Shown: positions 22,589 to 33,599, counted from the first letter of the stretch. The stretch is 64,000 bases of DNA from Gibbula magus (GCA_936450465.1 OW388303.1:7069193-7133192); one strand, 5' to 3'. Translations and numbers: made by a program. Notes: generated by a model from the letters alone, not told the origin.

Positions 22589-25500
22589 TCAAGGAATATC
22601 ACACATCACAACCTCATGAACCCATTCCACCCCAAGGTCAATCTTTCTTTTATTCTTTTGAAATATTCGTATATAAGTATGAAAAGGTACAATATAGCTT
22701 GTATCTTGTTGAACGATCAGCTGGTATAGAATTGACTGTCGAACATCTTTATCAATATTCCATGATTGCCACCCGTTATGGATAGCATCAGGTTCCCCTA
22801 CTGGAACTTTATAAGCCTTCATGTATGTTAATTGTGGCCCTCTGAAGGTCAGACAGTAAACGCTGCCTGATGTTGAGAGGACCATCTTTCCAAGTTTCCA
22901 GATGTACATGATGGCGTTAGGTTTATCAAGCGACTTGGGAAACATGTATCCATACACTGTGATGTTGTCCAGATTGAGTTGTCTGGACGTGCAAGTCGAC
23001 GACGTGGAGTATAGTTGTCGAAGTCTTGAAGAAAGGTTTAATGGTTCCGTCTGTTCTGGTTTTGATTTGACTGGAAAAGGATAAATGCATCTATAAAGCA
23101 TTGACTTTGTGATAAGAACTGTTGAGTTCAAAGGATCGTTGTTAATGCCCTTAAATCCAACTAGTATATTCTGAGAAGAAGGTAATGATTTTATGTATGA
23201 TCAACTTCTTTATTAACAATAGCGATGTTTCGGTATAGATCATTATACCGTTATCAAGCATAACGTTAAACGTCGCTATTGTTAATAAAGAAGTTGATCA
23301 TCCATAAAATCCTTGCCTCCTTCATCACACCAACTTCCGGAATGTCTCGCAAACAGTTAATATATTCTCTTCATTGAAATCAATGTTACCTTCGGTATAG
23401 TTTACAAACCATTCTGATAGTTGTCTCCATATGATTTCTGCATATTGACGAGAATACATTCCATGTAAAATGGTTTCAAGCGAGTCATTACATAAAGAAC
23501 AAAGTGTCGATACAACTTATCCCATCTTGAATAATAATGTGTTAAGTTGTTGATGAACTTGAACCATCTTAGTTCCCTACGTTGTGTACATCTTACCTTT
23601 CTTGGTTTAAATAAAATAGAATATCATTAAAATGTACCAGCTGTACACGTGATATCTACGATACTGCATATCAAATTAAACTAACGAGCAAAAAAATATA
23701 ACAATCACTTGTTTTCGATTCATTCAATATTTTAAAGAAATGAGAGTTTTGAAAGACTTAATTGGTGACTGGTTAATTTTTAAATCAACAGGGGTAAGAA
23801 ATGAAATTGACACCCCTACAATCTTTCAAATGTTGTAAACGTGTGCAGGCCGGGGCATATTTATTGGTTTTTAGAGAGAGTTTGTGTTATATGTCGATGA
23901 AAATTTATTTGGGGGATTTTTAAAATTTAAAATTTAAAATTTTAATTTAAAATAAAAACAACACGTAGAAGTATTTTTTGACTGATTATTTTTTTAGGAA
24001 TAATTCCAACACTATTCACTTTTTGAAAAGGACGTCGAAAACTCGAGAAATTTGACATTGAAAATTATACATATGATAAATACAACTGAGTGTTATACTT
24101 TCTTTTGCACGTCAGTTTATATGTAGGCTAATATGAAATTCGGATTGTAGAAGAAAAAACTCACCATTTGAACACACGAGGTCTCCAGTCCTTGATGAAA
24201 ATAACTTTGATCCCTTTTGACAGGCTTGGAACCTCTCCTGATCGGGACTCTGAGGTGGGAGCAAGAGTAAATAATAATAATAATAATAACTAGGATTGAC
24301 ACGTCAATACTTAGGTCTTCAAGACTTCTGCTTGACCTTGAACTCCATGTTGGACTCAGGGTTATTCGTCTGTTTCTCCGCTTTAAAATGAGCTATCAAA
24401 CATGTCTCTATCTTCAGTAGTTTTTTTACAAAAAATCTCCAAAGAAGGTACCCCTCTGAAAACGGAAAAATCACATATTAATGGACCCCTACATTACATT
24501 TCTCACGATTAAGACAAAATGATTAATATTTCCATATTAAGGTGCAACATAGAAAATGCTGTGCTTTAATTTCCACTTAAGAAGATGTAATCATCATTTA
24601 GATTGCATACATAATAAATGCGTTATGCTGTTCTGAATATTCAAGAAAATAGTCAAAAATGCTTAAATTTTGACCCCTAGACATCGCTTACGATGTTCGA
24701 GGCTTAACTATCAACTTTTTGATGAAAGCGGTCAACATAAAAGTTGTTCTTCTTGAAATTGTGCATACGTAGATGTATGTAAAATTTCACTAGGATAAAC
24801 AGTGAAGCAGTTATGAACCTTTCAACTTTGTTGAAAATGGCGATTTTTTTAAAATGACAAACTTCTATGACTTGTCACAAAAAAACTAAGACAGATTCGA
24901 GCTTGAAAAATATTATCCTTAATAAATGACGTTTCTACATCACCATGATCTATTTAAAGTCTTCCTATCTGATATGGTTCATTATCAATAATTCCCCAAA
25001 GGATAAACACCTCAAAAAGTCTCAAAATCCAAATATTTCACTGTTTTGGGAATATGCTCAAATTATGCCCAAACTAATAACTTTTATATGATAATGATGT
25101 GTTATGGAATTGTTATACAAGTTATTATAAAGAGATTGAAATAAGTAACTATGACATAAATTAATTTGTAACAGAGTAATGCCCCTTTGAACATGCAGCC
25201 AAAAAAAGCCTTTTTCAAAAAGATCCATATTCAAGGGCATATTACTGAAATTCGTGGACGAAATTTAAAATTCTTTCATGATCACTTTTTTCTACAATCA
25301 ATTAGCTTTAAGATGAGCTATCACACATAGCTGTATGTATTGCCGTGATTTAGGAGAAGATTTTCAAAGACGCGTACCCTAAAAATCGCGAAATTGTACA
25401 AAATTTTCAGTTTTTTCAAAATAGCAAAAAATCTATTATTACGGCCGAAAACCGCTATAGACCTAATCGATGGGGAATGTTGTTGCGCACATTTTGGTGA

Positions 25501-26076
25501 AAGTTTTATGAAAATATCTTAATTAGTTTTCGAGATATTGATGTTTGAAGTTTCAACTTCAAGGGGAGATAACTCAAGAAAGAAGTCGAAAATCACAAAA
25601 GTAAAAAAGTGTCCTCTAAGTTTGGTTACAGGCTACCTTTCCTGTAAATTTCATGCAAATCGGTTCAGCCGTTACTTCAGAATCGCGCGGACAAAAAACG
25701 TACAAATAATAATAATAAAGAAAAAAACCGGATAATAACAATAGGTCTTCCAGACATTCGTCTTGAAGACCTAATAATAATAATAATAATCTCCCTTTAT
25801 TCAATCTTTACTCCTGCTTCTTATTCTTTGTCTAAATGCCATAATGATATATTCTTTTTGGAGGAATTAAAGCCTCCCACTGACTCAATTACTCACCTTA
25901 GCGTCTGTGAGTGGAGCACCGCATGTGCAGGACAGATCCTCCGGGTTGAAGACGTGTCGGGAATGGCCGACAGTAAATCTGCAGTGAGACTCGCACATCA
26001 AGACACCACTTGGTGTCAGTAAGTGTTCTCCAAAAGACACTGTAGAAGTGATCAAAAACAGACACGCAACAAACAT
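22589..26076 (-). CDS. Secreted cysteine-containing protein, unknown family (three exons)
   Basis: Exons on the minus strand are 26076-25897 (60 codons, ends phase 0), 24249-24165 (ends phase 1) and 23070-22589. Splice sites are AAG|GTGAGT, CCACCTCAG|AGT, AAATG|GTGAGT and ATCCTTTTCCAG|TC. Every phase joins, giving 248 residues. Residues 1-16 (MFVACLFLITSTVSFG) are a clear signal peptide. Exon 1 then has TPSGVLMCESHC and HVFNPEDLSCTC. Exon 2 has two cysteines (ACQKGSK, LVCSN). The 160-residue exon 3 contains DNITVYGYMFPKSLDKPNA and LGKMVLSTSGSVYCLTF and ends EVVMCDIP. There is no membrane helix after the signal, so it is probably extracellular. A second locus at 36-37.8 kb with the same exon pattern supports a real family. 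I do not recognise the fold. Intron 1 carries a 1.46 kb repeat element. Confidence 0.78.
23187..23311. repeat. Hairpin repeat between exon 3 and exon 2 (intron 2)
   Basis: Arms of about 39 bp (GATTTTATGTATGATCAACT onwards, and its reverse complement ending ATCCATAAAATC) flank a core with the small palindrome CGGTATAGATCATTATACCG. The arm contains CTTCTTTATTAACAATAGCG. GATGTTTCGG just inside resembles the CGACGTTTC motif at the end of the Penelope-like remnant near 28.55 kb, so this may be a related short element. Confidence 0.65.
24311..25774. mobile_element. Non-autonomous element in intron 1, TIRs flanked by (TAA)n
   Basis: Exact 15-bp terminal inverted repeats (TTAGGTCTTCAAGAC and GTCTTGAAGACCTAA) bound a 1.46 kb body. 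The right end also forms a hairpin (TAGGTCTTCCAGAC...GTCTTGAAGACCTA). Both sides abut TAA/AAT microsatellite. Subterminal stretches near 24395-24470 and 25315-25390 are related (GAGCTATCA...; GGTACCC or CGTACCC). No coding frame is credible. It lies wholly inside intron 1 of the secreted-protein gene. Confidence 0.65.
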
Positions 26077-26895
26077 TACTTGAAACAAGAATGGAGGTAA
26101 ACTATCTCCTTGTAAACCAAAAACTAGATTTCATAATTCAGAAGGGCGCAAGAACGCTACTTTGCTGTAAGTAAACTTGAGAGTAATATAGTAACTGTAA
26201 AAATTCAATAAATCTACATTGATGTGATTGAAATATTTTCAGGTGTATTAGTTACAAAAGAAGTATAAAGAGCATCAATTTGTATGAAATATGAAATATA
26301 TGTAGTGAAGTTAAAACAAAACTCTTAAAAGTATGCAGAAAATGGACGAAGGCAATGGAGCGCGAATCTTTAATGTCAGAAAACTTTTCATATTTAAATT
26401 TATAAAAAAAAATCACATGTTAAAGATAGTTTGAACCACATTTTTAAAATCTATGTATAAACTATTGAGACGGACTCGAATCACTTTTCAAATGTCATAG
26501 CTTTTTGCATTAATGTTGCATTATACATTCACAAGTGATGATTTTAAAAATAGCAGATTGCGATGTAGAATTTAAAAGAACCAAGAAACTTGGATCTACA
26601 AAGTATACATGAAACATGTGTTATAAGTTTACCTAATAGCAGAAACTAGAAACTTGATAAACTGACGAACAAGATAAACGTCACCTCATGTTCATAAGAC
26701 TTAAAAACTGAAGTCGGAGTCGATTTTGATTGTCTTTGATAGGTAAATATTTGTAAGAAGTATTCACAATATCGTACATCAGAGTATGGGATGTTGAAAT
26801 CCTTTTTTCAAGACGGGTTTTGGTCATAGTGTGTATTATTTAAGTTAAGGTATATATATGAAGGTCTCACGTGAAGTAAATGTATATATAAATAG

Positions 26896-27025
26896 AATAC
26901 TTCAGACGACACTTGCTGCAGATATCCTTTTAATAATGACTGGATGCATCGCATTTCGACTTGTTTACAAGTCTTTTCAACAGACTGTTAAAATGATATC
27001 TACAGCAAGTGTCGTCTGAAGTATT
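26896..27025. mobile_element. Palindromic MITE with 31-bp arms
   Basis: The left arm AATACTTCAGACGACACTTG continues to GATATCC. The right arm is its reverse complement, ending TGTCGTCTGAAGTATT at 27025. The core is about 65 bp and contains TTGTTTACAAG. It is followed at once by an (AT)n run, so the target was probably a TA-rich site. Confidence 0.7.
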
Positions 27026-27033
27026 ATAAATAT

Positions 27034-27088
<55 letters not shown>

Positions 27089-27090
27089 TA
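27026..27090. repeat. (AT)n microsatellite
   Basis: An almost pure AT dinucleotide run directly following the right arm of the palindromic MITE. Confidence 0.9.
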
Positions 27091-27379
27091 TAACAATTAA
27101 AAACGTAGGAATTTAGAAATAAAAGATGTCATCGACATAAATAATATTCTTGAATTTAAATTTGTTGACGCATTATTGCTGCAGGACGTCTTAAAACTAA
27201 ACCAAAAATCGCTTTTGGGTCCTCTAATCTCGCCTGGCAAAGGAGATTCCAAAACAACGATTTCTTAAAACGTGTGTTTTTAAGAAGTGTGAACAGATGC
27301 TGTTTAAAAAATTCAAAGTTAGTTTAGTTTGTCTATGAAGACATGATGTAACCCTGTTTATCTTTGTGGGTGTACACAA

Positions 27380-28260
27380 GAAATGCATGTTTTGATTGTT
27401 GTTTAATTTAATCAAATTTACCATACCATTTTTCCAAGAATTGTCAGATAAACAAAAAGCACATGAAAACCCCTTGAATGCCCCTCTAGATCCGCCCCTG
27501 CTCTTTAAATTTTGGGTTAAGATAGATGCAATGGGCGCTAAGAAATAAGATAAGTATAAGGAGCGCTACATTGACTTATGACTATTTTAGTGCTACATCA
27601 GCTTAGAACACCTACATGTAGATCTTTAGTAAGTCGAGGGTGTGGCGCTTTTTTATATTTTCAAATAACTAGCAGTCAAAATTCAACTTGCCGATGGGTC
27701 TGATGGAAATAAGCAACCGGACACAGATAAATTTAGTAGCCTATGCAACACTTTCTTCATGAAAGGTCGATCGTAGACTATATATATGCTGGAGTAAGTT
27801 AGGATAAAACTGACAGTTTATTAACGATTATTGTTCTATACATATATGCTGTTGCAGTGCAACCTTGGACTAGAAATGGTCCTATCTATGTTTATGAATA
27901 GCCGAGGAAACAATATCACTAAGTATAAATTGATAATAAAGCCGTGTGTTTATTCAACAAGTGACATGCGATATTTCATATATGACCACATGTCTCACCG
28001 TTGTCGGCGCGGGAGACCTATAATATTTATTTCAGATGTCCCAGGAGATATAATTTTCAGATTCCCTGGCCATGTACCGCCAAGCATACCCTCACAGGAC
28101 AGTGTTGAACAGCCATATTATGTGTCACCGGCGATAACCGTCTCATCCTATATAAATGTTTCAGTTATAGATTAGGCTACCATGGAGGCAGTATTGTCTC
28201 TATTACACGATAACGTGATGATAACGTAAATTGCTGTGAATATCCTGAAAAACAAGCCAT
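27380..28260 (+). repeat. Segmental duplication, right copy (partner about 20163-21030)
   Basis: Colinear with 20.16-21.03 kb as described for the left copy. It lacks the 20284-20360 MITE, showing that the MITE entered the left copy after duplication or was lost here. A 114-codon frame at 27831-28175 is not open in the other copy and is not counted as a gene. Lectin exons 5 and 6 have no counterpart between 26.79 and 27.38 kb. Confidence 0.7.
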
Positions 28261-28499
28261 GATAAATATCGATTCCTATGAGGGAGCAATGTGTTTGTTT
28301 TATTTAATAGCATGTTTGGGCCTCGATCAAATGCCAGACCAACCCTTTGTACCCTGGAGTCAAGCCGGTAGTGTCATTACATCAGTAGAAGTGGCCGTTA
28401 TCAATGATTTAAAAAAAAAATATTCCAAAATTAAATAGAAATATTAAAATGAAATAAATAAATCCAAAAATCAGACCTCGTGCTGTAACTATAATAGTT
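28261..28499. other. Short spacer, nothing recognised
   Basis: AT-rich non-coding sequence with a poly-A patch near 28410-28420 and no repeat shared with the rest of the window. Confidence 0.4.
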
Positions 28500-29280
28500 C
28501 ATGAGAGACAAATGTTATGGATAACAAGTTCTTTATTTGTTTCACACGACGTTTCTGGGCTACTTCTTGCCCCTTCTTCAGGTGGATACTGAACATAGTG
28601 GTTGGTACATTATATATAAGTAGATGAACAGGAAGCCAGAGAAGCAACTAATTATGTACAAGCATGGAAGTAGATAGAGAAGTAATTAGGTTAAATGGAA
28701 TAACAGAGAATATACAATGAGTGGATATGTACTGAAACCGTAATGTTTAAACAGCAGAGTGGTCAGCAGATAAGAGTCTATGATTGATTGGTGGCGGACC
28801 AGGCGGTAGGGAGATAAACTCCTTGATCCCTGTTAATCTCAGGGCTTAATCTTCTCAAGCAGATTGATTCTTGGAGTTTTCTTTTCCGCCAATCACTGAT
28901 GTTGGAAGCCAGAATTTATATGTGTTGCCAGTTGATTGAGTGTTTTGGGTTGTTGACTATGTGTTCTGAAAGGGCTGATTTGAGGTCGGATTTCTCTACT
29001 GATGTTTTATGTTCTTATTTCTGTTTTTATTTTAGTCTGATGTTGAAAGGCCGACAGGTTTCTCCAATGTAGCTACTGCCACAACCACAATCAATCTTAT
29101 ACACACATCCTCTAGGATTGTGTTGCACCTGACTGTTGCCACCTCTTCCGTTAGCTCTCAGGATGGTTTCTAAGGTTTTGTCGGAATAAAATGTCACGTC
29201 TATACTGACGGTTTTCCTGAAAAGCCTGCTGATGTGATGACTGATCAGGCCTTGACTACAAGTTGTTTAGGATAGCCGTT
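28500..29280 (-). pseudogene. Penelope-like retroelement remnant with GIY-YIG endonuclease region
   Basis: Minus-strand translation near 29190-29020 gives FYSDKTLETILRANG, then RGCVYKIDCGCGSSYIGETC and RPFNIRLK, followed by two in-frame stops and EHKTSVEKSDLKSALSEHI. This is the GIY-YIG nuclease region that follows the reverse transcriptase in Penelope-like elements (VY.I.C.CG..YIGET..). The C-terminal INRDQG motif lies further on (near 28820). The end near 28525-28585 carries CCTGAAGAAGGGG and GAAACGTCGTG, a motif I recall at Penelope-like 3' ends. The reverse transcriptase domain is missing, so the copy is 5'-truncated and dead. Confidence 0.75.
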
Positions 29281-29299
29281 CAGGGTGATGATCGACCAT

Positions 29300-30590
29300 A
29301 GCCACCACCCTACACCAGACAAACGATCGCCCACCCAAACCAGAACCAGCTCCCATCCGCATCAATATCCCCTACCAAATAATCTTACGAACTTTTTCTT
29401 ACCAAATACTCTTTTAGCACCTATAGAAATGGGATCAAATTATCTCAGAACAACTATTATACCAAAGATAAGAAATATTTTCTGGAAAGATGTTTTCAAA
29501 GCCTGGGCCACATTGCAAAGTAAAAACACTGTAAAAGATATCCAAACTGAATACCTTTGGGCTAATGATAATATTCTGATTGACAAAAAAACGGTTCTGC
29601 TCAAACACTATGTGAAAGCAAACATAACATTCATTAATGACCTCCTTAAAATGGACGGTATATTTCTAAATTTTTCTGAATTTCAAAATATTTATCAGCT
29701 GAAAACTAACTTTTTGGAATATACAGGTTTGATACATTGTATAAAGAAATGCATTCAAACCAACTCACGAACCATTGATAAGAAACTGGATATGCCTTTT
29801 ATTCCCGATAATCTGAAAATACTTTTCATGGCTGCCAAAGGATGTAAACATTTTTACCTTAACCTTATCAGATCAGTATTACCAATGAATCAAGCAAATA
29901 GTGAAAGAAAATAGGATCAAAGATTCACAGAGAAGAGTGTAAAAATATACAACTATATTCCATTCCGAAGCACAGTCAGCTATAAATTAAGATGGTTTCA
30001 ATATCGCATTATTCATAGAATACTTACAACGAACAGAAGTGCTTTCATTTATAAGTTACAAAACTCCCAACTGTGTACATTTTGTTAATCTTCAATTGAA
30101 ACAATAAAACATATTTTGCTTGATTATGTACATTTTGTGGCGTCACCTGTTGGACTGGATCAACTGTAGAACTGACATAAGCCTAGAACCAAAAATAACA
30201 CACATCATGTTTGGCTACAAAGAAAAAAGAAATGATGTAATAAATTTGATCTTTATTATTACCAAACATTTTATATACACCTGCAAATGTCAAAATAGAA
30301 AACCGCATATAAATGGCCTTAAATCAATCCTCCAAGACACTTATAACGTCAGTAAGCAGATTCTCTACACTGAATGTAGATATGAAAAATTTATGTCCTT
30401 TTGGTCTTCATGCCACAGTCTTTTTACATAATTATTCACTGTATTGTAATGTTTTAATGAAAATGTATACCATAAAAACCAACCATGCCAACCTGAATGT
30501 ACAATGTATTACATGTTGAAAATATATGCTCTATGACTATGTATGGTACCCACAAAAAAGAAATAAAGTGATAAAAAAAACCCAAAAAAA
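29300..30590 (+). pseudogene. L1/Tx1-like LINE, 3' part of ORF2 (degenerate)
   Basis: An open stretch at 29285-29914 encodes the connection region after the reverse transcriptase (NIFWKDVFKAWATLQSKNT, YLWANDNILIDKK), as in L1/Tx1-type LINEs. After a stop, 29990-30125 reads LRWFQYRIIHRILTTNRSAF and a CTFC...IKHILLD zinc-knuckle-like motif (zf-RVT type), with a stop inside. The 3' end near 30555-30590 has AATAAAGTGATAAAA followed by an A-rich tail, consistent with insertion on the plus strand. The reverse transcriptase and endonuclease are absent through 5' truncation. Confidence 0.72.
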
Positions 30591-30866
30591 CCTGGGAAGT
30601 GGTTTCTTTAAAAGATGGAGATTATGATTTGTAAATTTTATAACTTTAACTTTAATACTTTGATTGTGGGAGGGGGCCATATAAAGGTATATTTTTTATC
30701 TCAGAAACCAATGACCCTAGAACACTCGACTTTTGAGGAAATCATCCATGTTTGGTGTATATCAAGAGTCCCAAATTTCAAGTATTTTTTTTATAACAGA
30801 TAAGAAGGTAATAAATGAAAATATTTTAGTGGTTTACCATTTTGCTAACATTAAACGAGATAAACG
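30591..30866. other. Short spacer, nothing recognised
   Basis: AT-rich sequence between the LINE tail and the stray exon copy. A 62-codon frame here has no domain. Confidence 0.4.
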
Positions 30867-31010
30867 CCGGCAGGTGTTGAGAGGACCATATTTCCAAGTT
30901 TCCTGATGTGAATCATGGCCTTAGGTTTATCAAGCACTTTGGGAACATGTATCCATCCTCTGTGATGTTGTCCATATTGAGTTGTCTGGACGTGCAAGTC
31001 GACGACGTGA
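30867..31010 (-). pseudogene. Stray frameshifted copy of the secreted gene's exon 3
   Basis: It aligns with 22875-23015 at high identity (for example TTGAGTTGTCTGGACGTGCA and GAGAGGACCAT shared on the plus strand). Minus-strand translation gives PKVLDKPKAMIHIRKLGNMV, matching PKSLDKPNAIMYIWKLGKMV of the intact gene. One base is missing near 30943 (GGGAACATG against GGGAAACATG), so the upstream half (DNITEDGYMFP) is in another frame. Only about 48 codons are present and no flanking splice sites match. It is a gene fragment. Confidence 0.75.
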
Positions 31011-32190
31011 AGTTGACAACTGATAGCAACTGGACTAAGAACCTTTGGTCTGTCGGATCGGGGCTTCCGTATCACCGTCTCATCACCTCCTCCTCTCACC
31101 TGTGCTCCGACGGGAGCGGCTCCACATAACCTTGGAACAGGTGGAGATTTAAATCTCCAAGGGGGCGGTACTGGAGGTTCCGACCCAGGATCTGACTCCC
31201 GTTTTTTACTCCCCAGTTTTTGCAATAATGAAAAGAAATTCGAAAAAGGTGACAGCTGATCCACAACCTGAAGGTATTCAACCACTCCTTCCTGGTTCGG
31301 CTGCCATATATTCGTCTCTTGACTCTTCCCTCTCTGATGCTGCCATATATTCGTCTCTTGACTCTTCCCTCTCTGATGCTGCCATATATTCGTCTCTTGA
31401 CTCTTCCCTCTCTGATGCTGCCATATATTCGTCTCTTGACTCTTCCCTCTCTGATGCTGCCATATATTCGTCTCTTGACTCTTCCCTCTCTGATGCTGCC
31501 ATATATTCGTCCCTTGACTCTTCCCTCTCTGATGCTGCCATATATTCGTCTCTTGACTCTTCCCTCTCTGATGCTGCCATATATTCGTCTCTTGACTCTT
31601 CCCTCTCTGATGCTGCCATATATTCGTCTCTTGACTCTTCCCTCTCTGATGCTGCCATATATTCGTCTCTTGACTCTTCCCTCTCTGATCCGATCTCTGG
31701 AGCCTACCAACTGCATGATGTCTCTCGACTTCCATCCCCTATCCACCGTTGGGATTACAGGTACCTCTGCTTCATCCTGGACGGGAGACACTTCCAGTGG
31801 TGTGTCCTTCCATTCAACTTTTTTGTCCGCTTCGTGGCTCTTCAGACCCAGTCTATCATTCATTATAATGGATGATGCGCTTTTGTACTTTTGGCGATCT
31901 TTGGAAGTTTTCACCAACCATTACCTTCCAGATCTTAAAGGGGTATCAAGACTGGGTCCGCAGATCTTCGCTCAAGCGAAGGTTGTGCCCCCTCCATACC
32001 CAGGAGCGGTCAGTTCTTTTAGGAGGATGGACTTTTTTGCTTCGATGCTTTCATCAATAAACTTCAGTTCGCATACTTTGCCTTGTTGTGTTGTTTCCAA
32101 TTGCTTCGGATATGTGTGTTAACCTGAAGATGGTTGTCTCTACGACCTGCTTAACCGGTAGAGACAGTGTCACCTGGGCTTTATCTTGTC
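31011..32190 (-). pseudogene. Unidentified degenerate coding region, possibly retroelement-derived
   Basis: On the minus strand several long frames overlap. One runs from about 31917 with SSIIMNDRLGLKSHEADKKV, continues through the 39-bp repeats and breaks. Another after the repeats reads VEYLQVVDQLSPFSNFFSLL and then a proline-rich part (PPVPPPWRFKSPPVPRLCGA). A third upstream (about 32110-31975) reads VCELKFIDESIEAKKSILLK and ends in a stop. The alternation of frames suggests an old coding sequence with frameshifts. I do not recognise a domain; a gag-like protein is only a guess. Confidence 0.35.
31300..31689. repeat. 39-bp minisatellite, exactly ten copies
   Basis: The unit begins GCTGCCATATATTCGTCTCT and continues GACTCTTCCCTCTCTGAT. 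The array is 390 bp, with a single visible substitution (CCCTTG for TCTTG near 31510). Because 39 is divisible by three and the unit has few stops, several frames stay open on both strands, giving 13-residue repeats such as SSLDSSLSDAAIY (plus) or REGRVKRRIYGSI (minus). Confidence 0.95.
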
Positions 32191-32344
32191 TTCACCCGGA
32201 GGATTTGTAGGTTAGCTTACACTCAGGTCTAATCTCCCCGCCTCGTCTCTCCCCTGTAAACACTGACCCGCCTCCGTTCACTGGGATTCTAGCCATCATA
32301 GGTCGTAGTCAACATATAGGTATTTAAATAATGCTACGTTTTAA

Positions 32345-32640
32345 AAAAAAATTAAAAGTAATTATTTATACTACCTGTTAACTAGACCTACGCTCTAGTA
32401 ACGCCCAAACCTCCCCGATTTCTTTTTTCAATAGGGCCTGTTTGGAGAGTGAGGAATCATGGGAGTGACGTCACAAGACAGCGGGGTTACTGCCCCTGGG
32501 GAGAGATTTTACCACCCCTTGTACTTCTTTCAAAGTTTCGCCTGTGTTAAAGTTGGATTAGACCCTTCCTGAGGAGGCAAGGCTTGGTAGGTCTAGTCAA
32601 CAGGTCAATATAAATAATTACGTTTAATAAAAAAAAGTAC
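32345..32640. repeat. Inverted repeat pair around a 195-bp core
   Basis: The left arm at about 32345-32393 ends ACCTGTTAACTAGACCTAC. The right arm at 32587-32640 is its reverse complement with few mismatches (GTAGGTCTAGTCAACAGGT, then AATAATTACGTTTAAT). The core is GC-richer and contains TGACGTCACAAGACAGCGGG. It could be a short TIR element or the inverted terminal part of a larger retroelement adjoining the degenerate region to its left. Confidence 0.6.
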
Positions 32641-33599
32641 CTTATTATAATTATTAAGTGTGTAGAGCGTGACCCCTGGGCTATGTTTTAGCGAACACAG
32701 AGTCATCTACAAAAATAAGCCCTTCTGCCAAGGTGTCTGTACAAAATTTTAGTTTTGTAAGGCATTTCAGTCTGGAGAAAATACTATATTTTAGCGCGCC
32801 CTGTGCCCCTTGTTACCTTTATTAGTTACTCAGTCAATAAAGGAACATTTCTTAAGTATATCATCAGGAAATTTTGTTCATACATGTATTTAATTATTTG
32901 TTACAAATATCATAAGTTAATATTGTGATGGCCAGCCGGCTATCACTGTGTTCATAGCTCTGTTGTTCATAACTTGTGACTGTAATTTCTCAATCTTGAC
33001 CATTTGTTAATTGTGTTTTCTTCAAAGAAATCCCTGATTAATTTTATATTTTAACATGTCAGGTTTTTCATTTATTTATAGCTCATTTATGAATATCAGT
33101 AAATTTATAGCATTTGTAAAATCCACTAAGAATAAGATGGTTTATAATTCATGTTATGCAACAATCGTAACGAAAGTCGTATTGTAATTTTCGTGCATCC
33201 TCTGTATATTTCTACAACATTTTTATTGTAAATGTATCATGCACGAATAGTTGTCTGTCGTTATCAAATGTAAACAACATCGGTCAGCTTTCATTGTAAC
33301 ATCGTTTGTATTCGTAAATAACTGACCGTATGACATCTATCCCATTAATTATTATCTCACATACCTTAGTTTCACTTTGGCCGTAATCGAATAACTTTTA
33401 GATCAGTATCCATCCATGTATTTGCTAATTTCATCCCGTATTCAGCAGACTGTAGTACACCGCCATTTTTACTTTGCTGTCGATGTCAGACACTCTCGAA
33501 GCAGATAATATGTACCTGTCATATTATTCCTGAAGTATTTCATAGTCCTATTTCAAATCCCAGTAGCTCATTGATGTCAGTTCTTGTATTTACAATACT
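32641..33599. other. Intergenic stretch, nothing recognised
   Basis: About 1 kb of AT-rich sequence with no frame above 60 codons, no clear repeat and no splice-like exon. Confidence 0.45.

Larger units (their letters stand above)
26077..27379. other. Region upstream of the secreted-protein gene
   Basis: It probably holds the 5' UTR and promoter of the minus-strand gene, with no clear TATA box. At about 26705-26790 there is a diverged copy of 17880-17955, inside intron 4 of the lectin gene (shared GTCGATTTTGATTG and ACATCAGAGTATG). A hairpin MITE and an (AT)n run follow and are listed separately. Confidence 0.45.

Noticed and set aside
27831..28175. 114-codon plus-strand frame
   Set aside because: The frame is not conserved in the duplicated partner at 20.8-21.0 kb.
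31319..32122. 267-codon plus-strand frame
   Set aside because: It is carried open by the 39-bp minisatellite. The downstream part reads as the reverse of more protein-like minus-strand frames.
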